From NCBI RefSeq assembly GCF_021347895.1, contig NC_067132.1, forward strand, positions 30,515,257 through 30,579,256: a stretch of DNA of 64,000 bases, read 5' to 3'. Positions 62,736 through 64,000 of this stretch are shown here, one piece after another. Positions within the stretch are counted from its first letter, which is position 1, and every line of letters begins with the position of its first letter. Source of the DNA: Acanthochromis polyacanthus (Eukaryota > Chordata > Actinopteri > Pomacentridae). The notes beneath the pieces were generated by a model. That model did no database searches and was not told the DNA's origin. It worked only from the letters and a program-made list of their open reading frames with translations. Made by a program: the position numbers and the translations under genes.

Positions 62736-63620
62736 CCACTTTTCACGGAGCCTTCATTCAACAGAAAAACAACCGAAAAGGACCGTTTTCAGAGAGAGAA
62801 ATTCATTAAAGACACAAAAATACAATGAAATAAAAAAAATGTAACAAAAATATGAAACTGTCTCCTTCAAAAAAGGTAAAAACAGAGAAAAAAAGAAACA
62901 AATATCTGTAAAATAATTCTGTTTCAGTAGGTTTAAATACAGTAAAATGATTTCAACTTTATTATCTGTGGAATAAAGATTATTTATGTGGACATAATGA
63001 AAAGTTTGAACCTGTTGAATTTATTGTAAAATTTTTACAGTCAACATTTAAAATTTATATCATTTCTGTGATTGGAGGTGACATTATTTTCAACAAAACA
63101 GAACATAATCTGTAAAATAACAGTTAAATCATTCAATAAATTAATTTTAAACTATTTTTAATTCTTAATATTCATGATTTAGTTTTTTGTTGACCTAAAT
63201 ACAGTAAAAATTTGAATTTTATGATCAACTTTGCAAAAGAATAAATTATTATTTGTAGAAATTCTTTATTCTTCATGGACTTTGACACTGTTGTCTTTTC
63301 TGTTTTTATAGTCAGAGTGTGAATTCATATTTTCTTCTTTAATTTTTCGAGATTTTATCTGTAGTTTTAAAAATGTGTGTGTGTGTGTGTGGGGGGGGAT
63401 CTGTAAAACTAACAGTTTAAATAATTATTCCCCATTTTTCAGTCCTGAATAAACAGACAGTTTTTCTTTAAAATAAATGGAAAATATTAGAAAAATGTAT
63501 GGTATTTTTTCTGATTACAATGCAGTTTATCTGTGTATTTATCTGGCTGTGTTCTGTCAGAGAAAATATTCAGATATAACATTTTATGTGAACATTATTC
63601 ATGATTTTGGTCTATTTAAA
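62736..63620. other. no gene seen
   Basis: AT-rich sequence with a (GT)n and G-run at 63375-63400. Confidence 0.5.
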
Positions 63621-63627
63621 AAATATG

Positions 63628-64000
63628 TACACACGTGGACAAAATTGTTGGTACCCCTCAGTTAAAGAAGGAAAAACCCACAATTCTCACTGAAATCACT
63701 TGAAACTCACAAAAGTAACAATAAATAAAAATTTATTGAAAATCAAATAATCAAAAACAGCCATTACTTTTGAATTGTTGATTAACATAATTATTTAAAA
63801 AAACAAACTAATGAAACAGGCCTGGACAAAAATGATGGTACCTCTATAAAAGATTGAAAACTATTTGACCAGAGTGACATGATTAACTCAGGTGTGTCAT
63901 TTAATTGACATCACAGGTGTTTCCAAACTCATAATCAGTCAGTCTGCCTATTTAAAGGGAGACAAGTAGTCACCCTGCTGTTTGGTGAAAAGGTGTGTAC
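63628..64000 (+). mobile_element. left end of a Tc1-like transposon, cut by the window edge
   Basis: Starts near tacacacgtggacaaaattg and continues ttggtacccctcagttaaag, aggaaaaacccacaattctc, the familiar terminal region of a teleost Tc1-like element. A second inner copy of the phrase (gcctggacaaaaatgatggt acc) at 63821-63843 fits direct repeats inside a long terminal inverted repeat. The transposase would lie beyond the window. Confidence 0.8.

Overview
This is a vertebrate nuclear window, almost certainly from a percomorph-type teleost fish. It holds small GT-AG exons, a head-to-head C18orf63/CYB5A gene pair (also neighbours on human 18q22.3, from memory), decayed Tc1/mariner transposons, an RTE-like tail, MITEs and very many minisatellites. 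There is no operon structure, phage or CRISPR. The species cannot be named from the sequence.

Only two genes are supported, and both could be resolved exon by exon. (1) Minus strand, 48701 to 20182: an orthologue of human C18orf63, an uncharacterised conserved protein, in 13 coding exons (about 631 codons if one apparent missing base in exon 7 is allowed for). (2) Plus strand, 52862 to 57960: cyb5a, microsomal cytochrome b5, in 5 coding exons (136 aa), complete with both haem-ligand histidines and the C-terminal membrane anchor. The genes diverge from a shared region at about 51.2-52.8 kb, which has CCAAT, GC-box and NRF1-like sites on the C18orf63 side.

Layout: 1-19.4 kb is gene-free and filled with minisatellites, microsatellites, three or four Tc1-like relics and segmental duplications. 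19.4-20.2 kb is the C18orf63 3' flank and last exon. 20.3-48.4 kb is C18orf63 introns, greatly swollen by tandem arrays (39-bp array at 24.3-25.7, 21-bp arrays at 30.1-33.7 and 35.2-38.7, 45-bp at 42.4-42.9, 44-bp at 44.3-46.4, 21-bp at 47.2-47.7). 48.7-52.8 kb is the divergent promoter region. 52.9-58.7 kb is cyb5a. 58.7-64 kb is gene-free, with a 33-bp array, dispersed repeats, a CRE/E-box cluster and the left end of a Tc1-like element cut by the window edge.

The most unusual theme is that exon-intron junctions have been copied into tandem repeats. The donor of C18orf63 exon 4 is the founder of a 44-bp array with 48 further copies of the same 5' splice site. The acceptor of the last cyb5a exon is preceded by four decoy copies that would each yield an anchorless b5. 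The donor of C18orf63 exon 11 has a second diverged copy 665 bp downstream. In addition, two neighbouring C18orf63 acceptors use microsatellites, (CTT)n and (TG)n, as their pyrimidine tracts. No new enzymatic or defence system was found.
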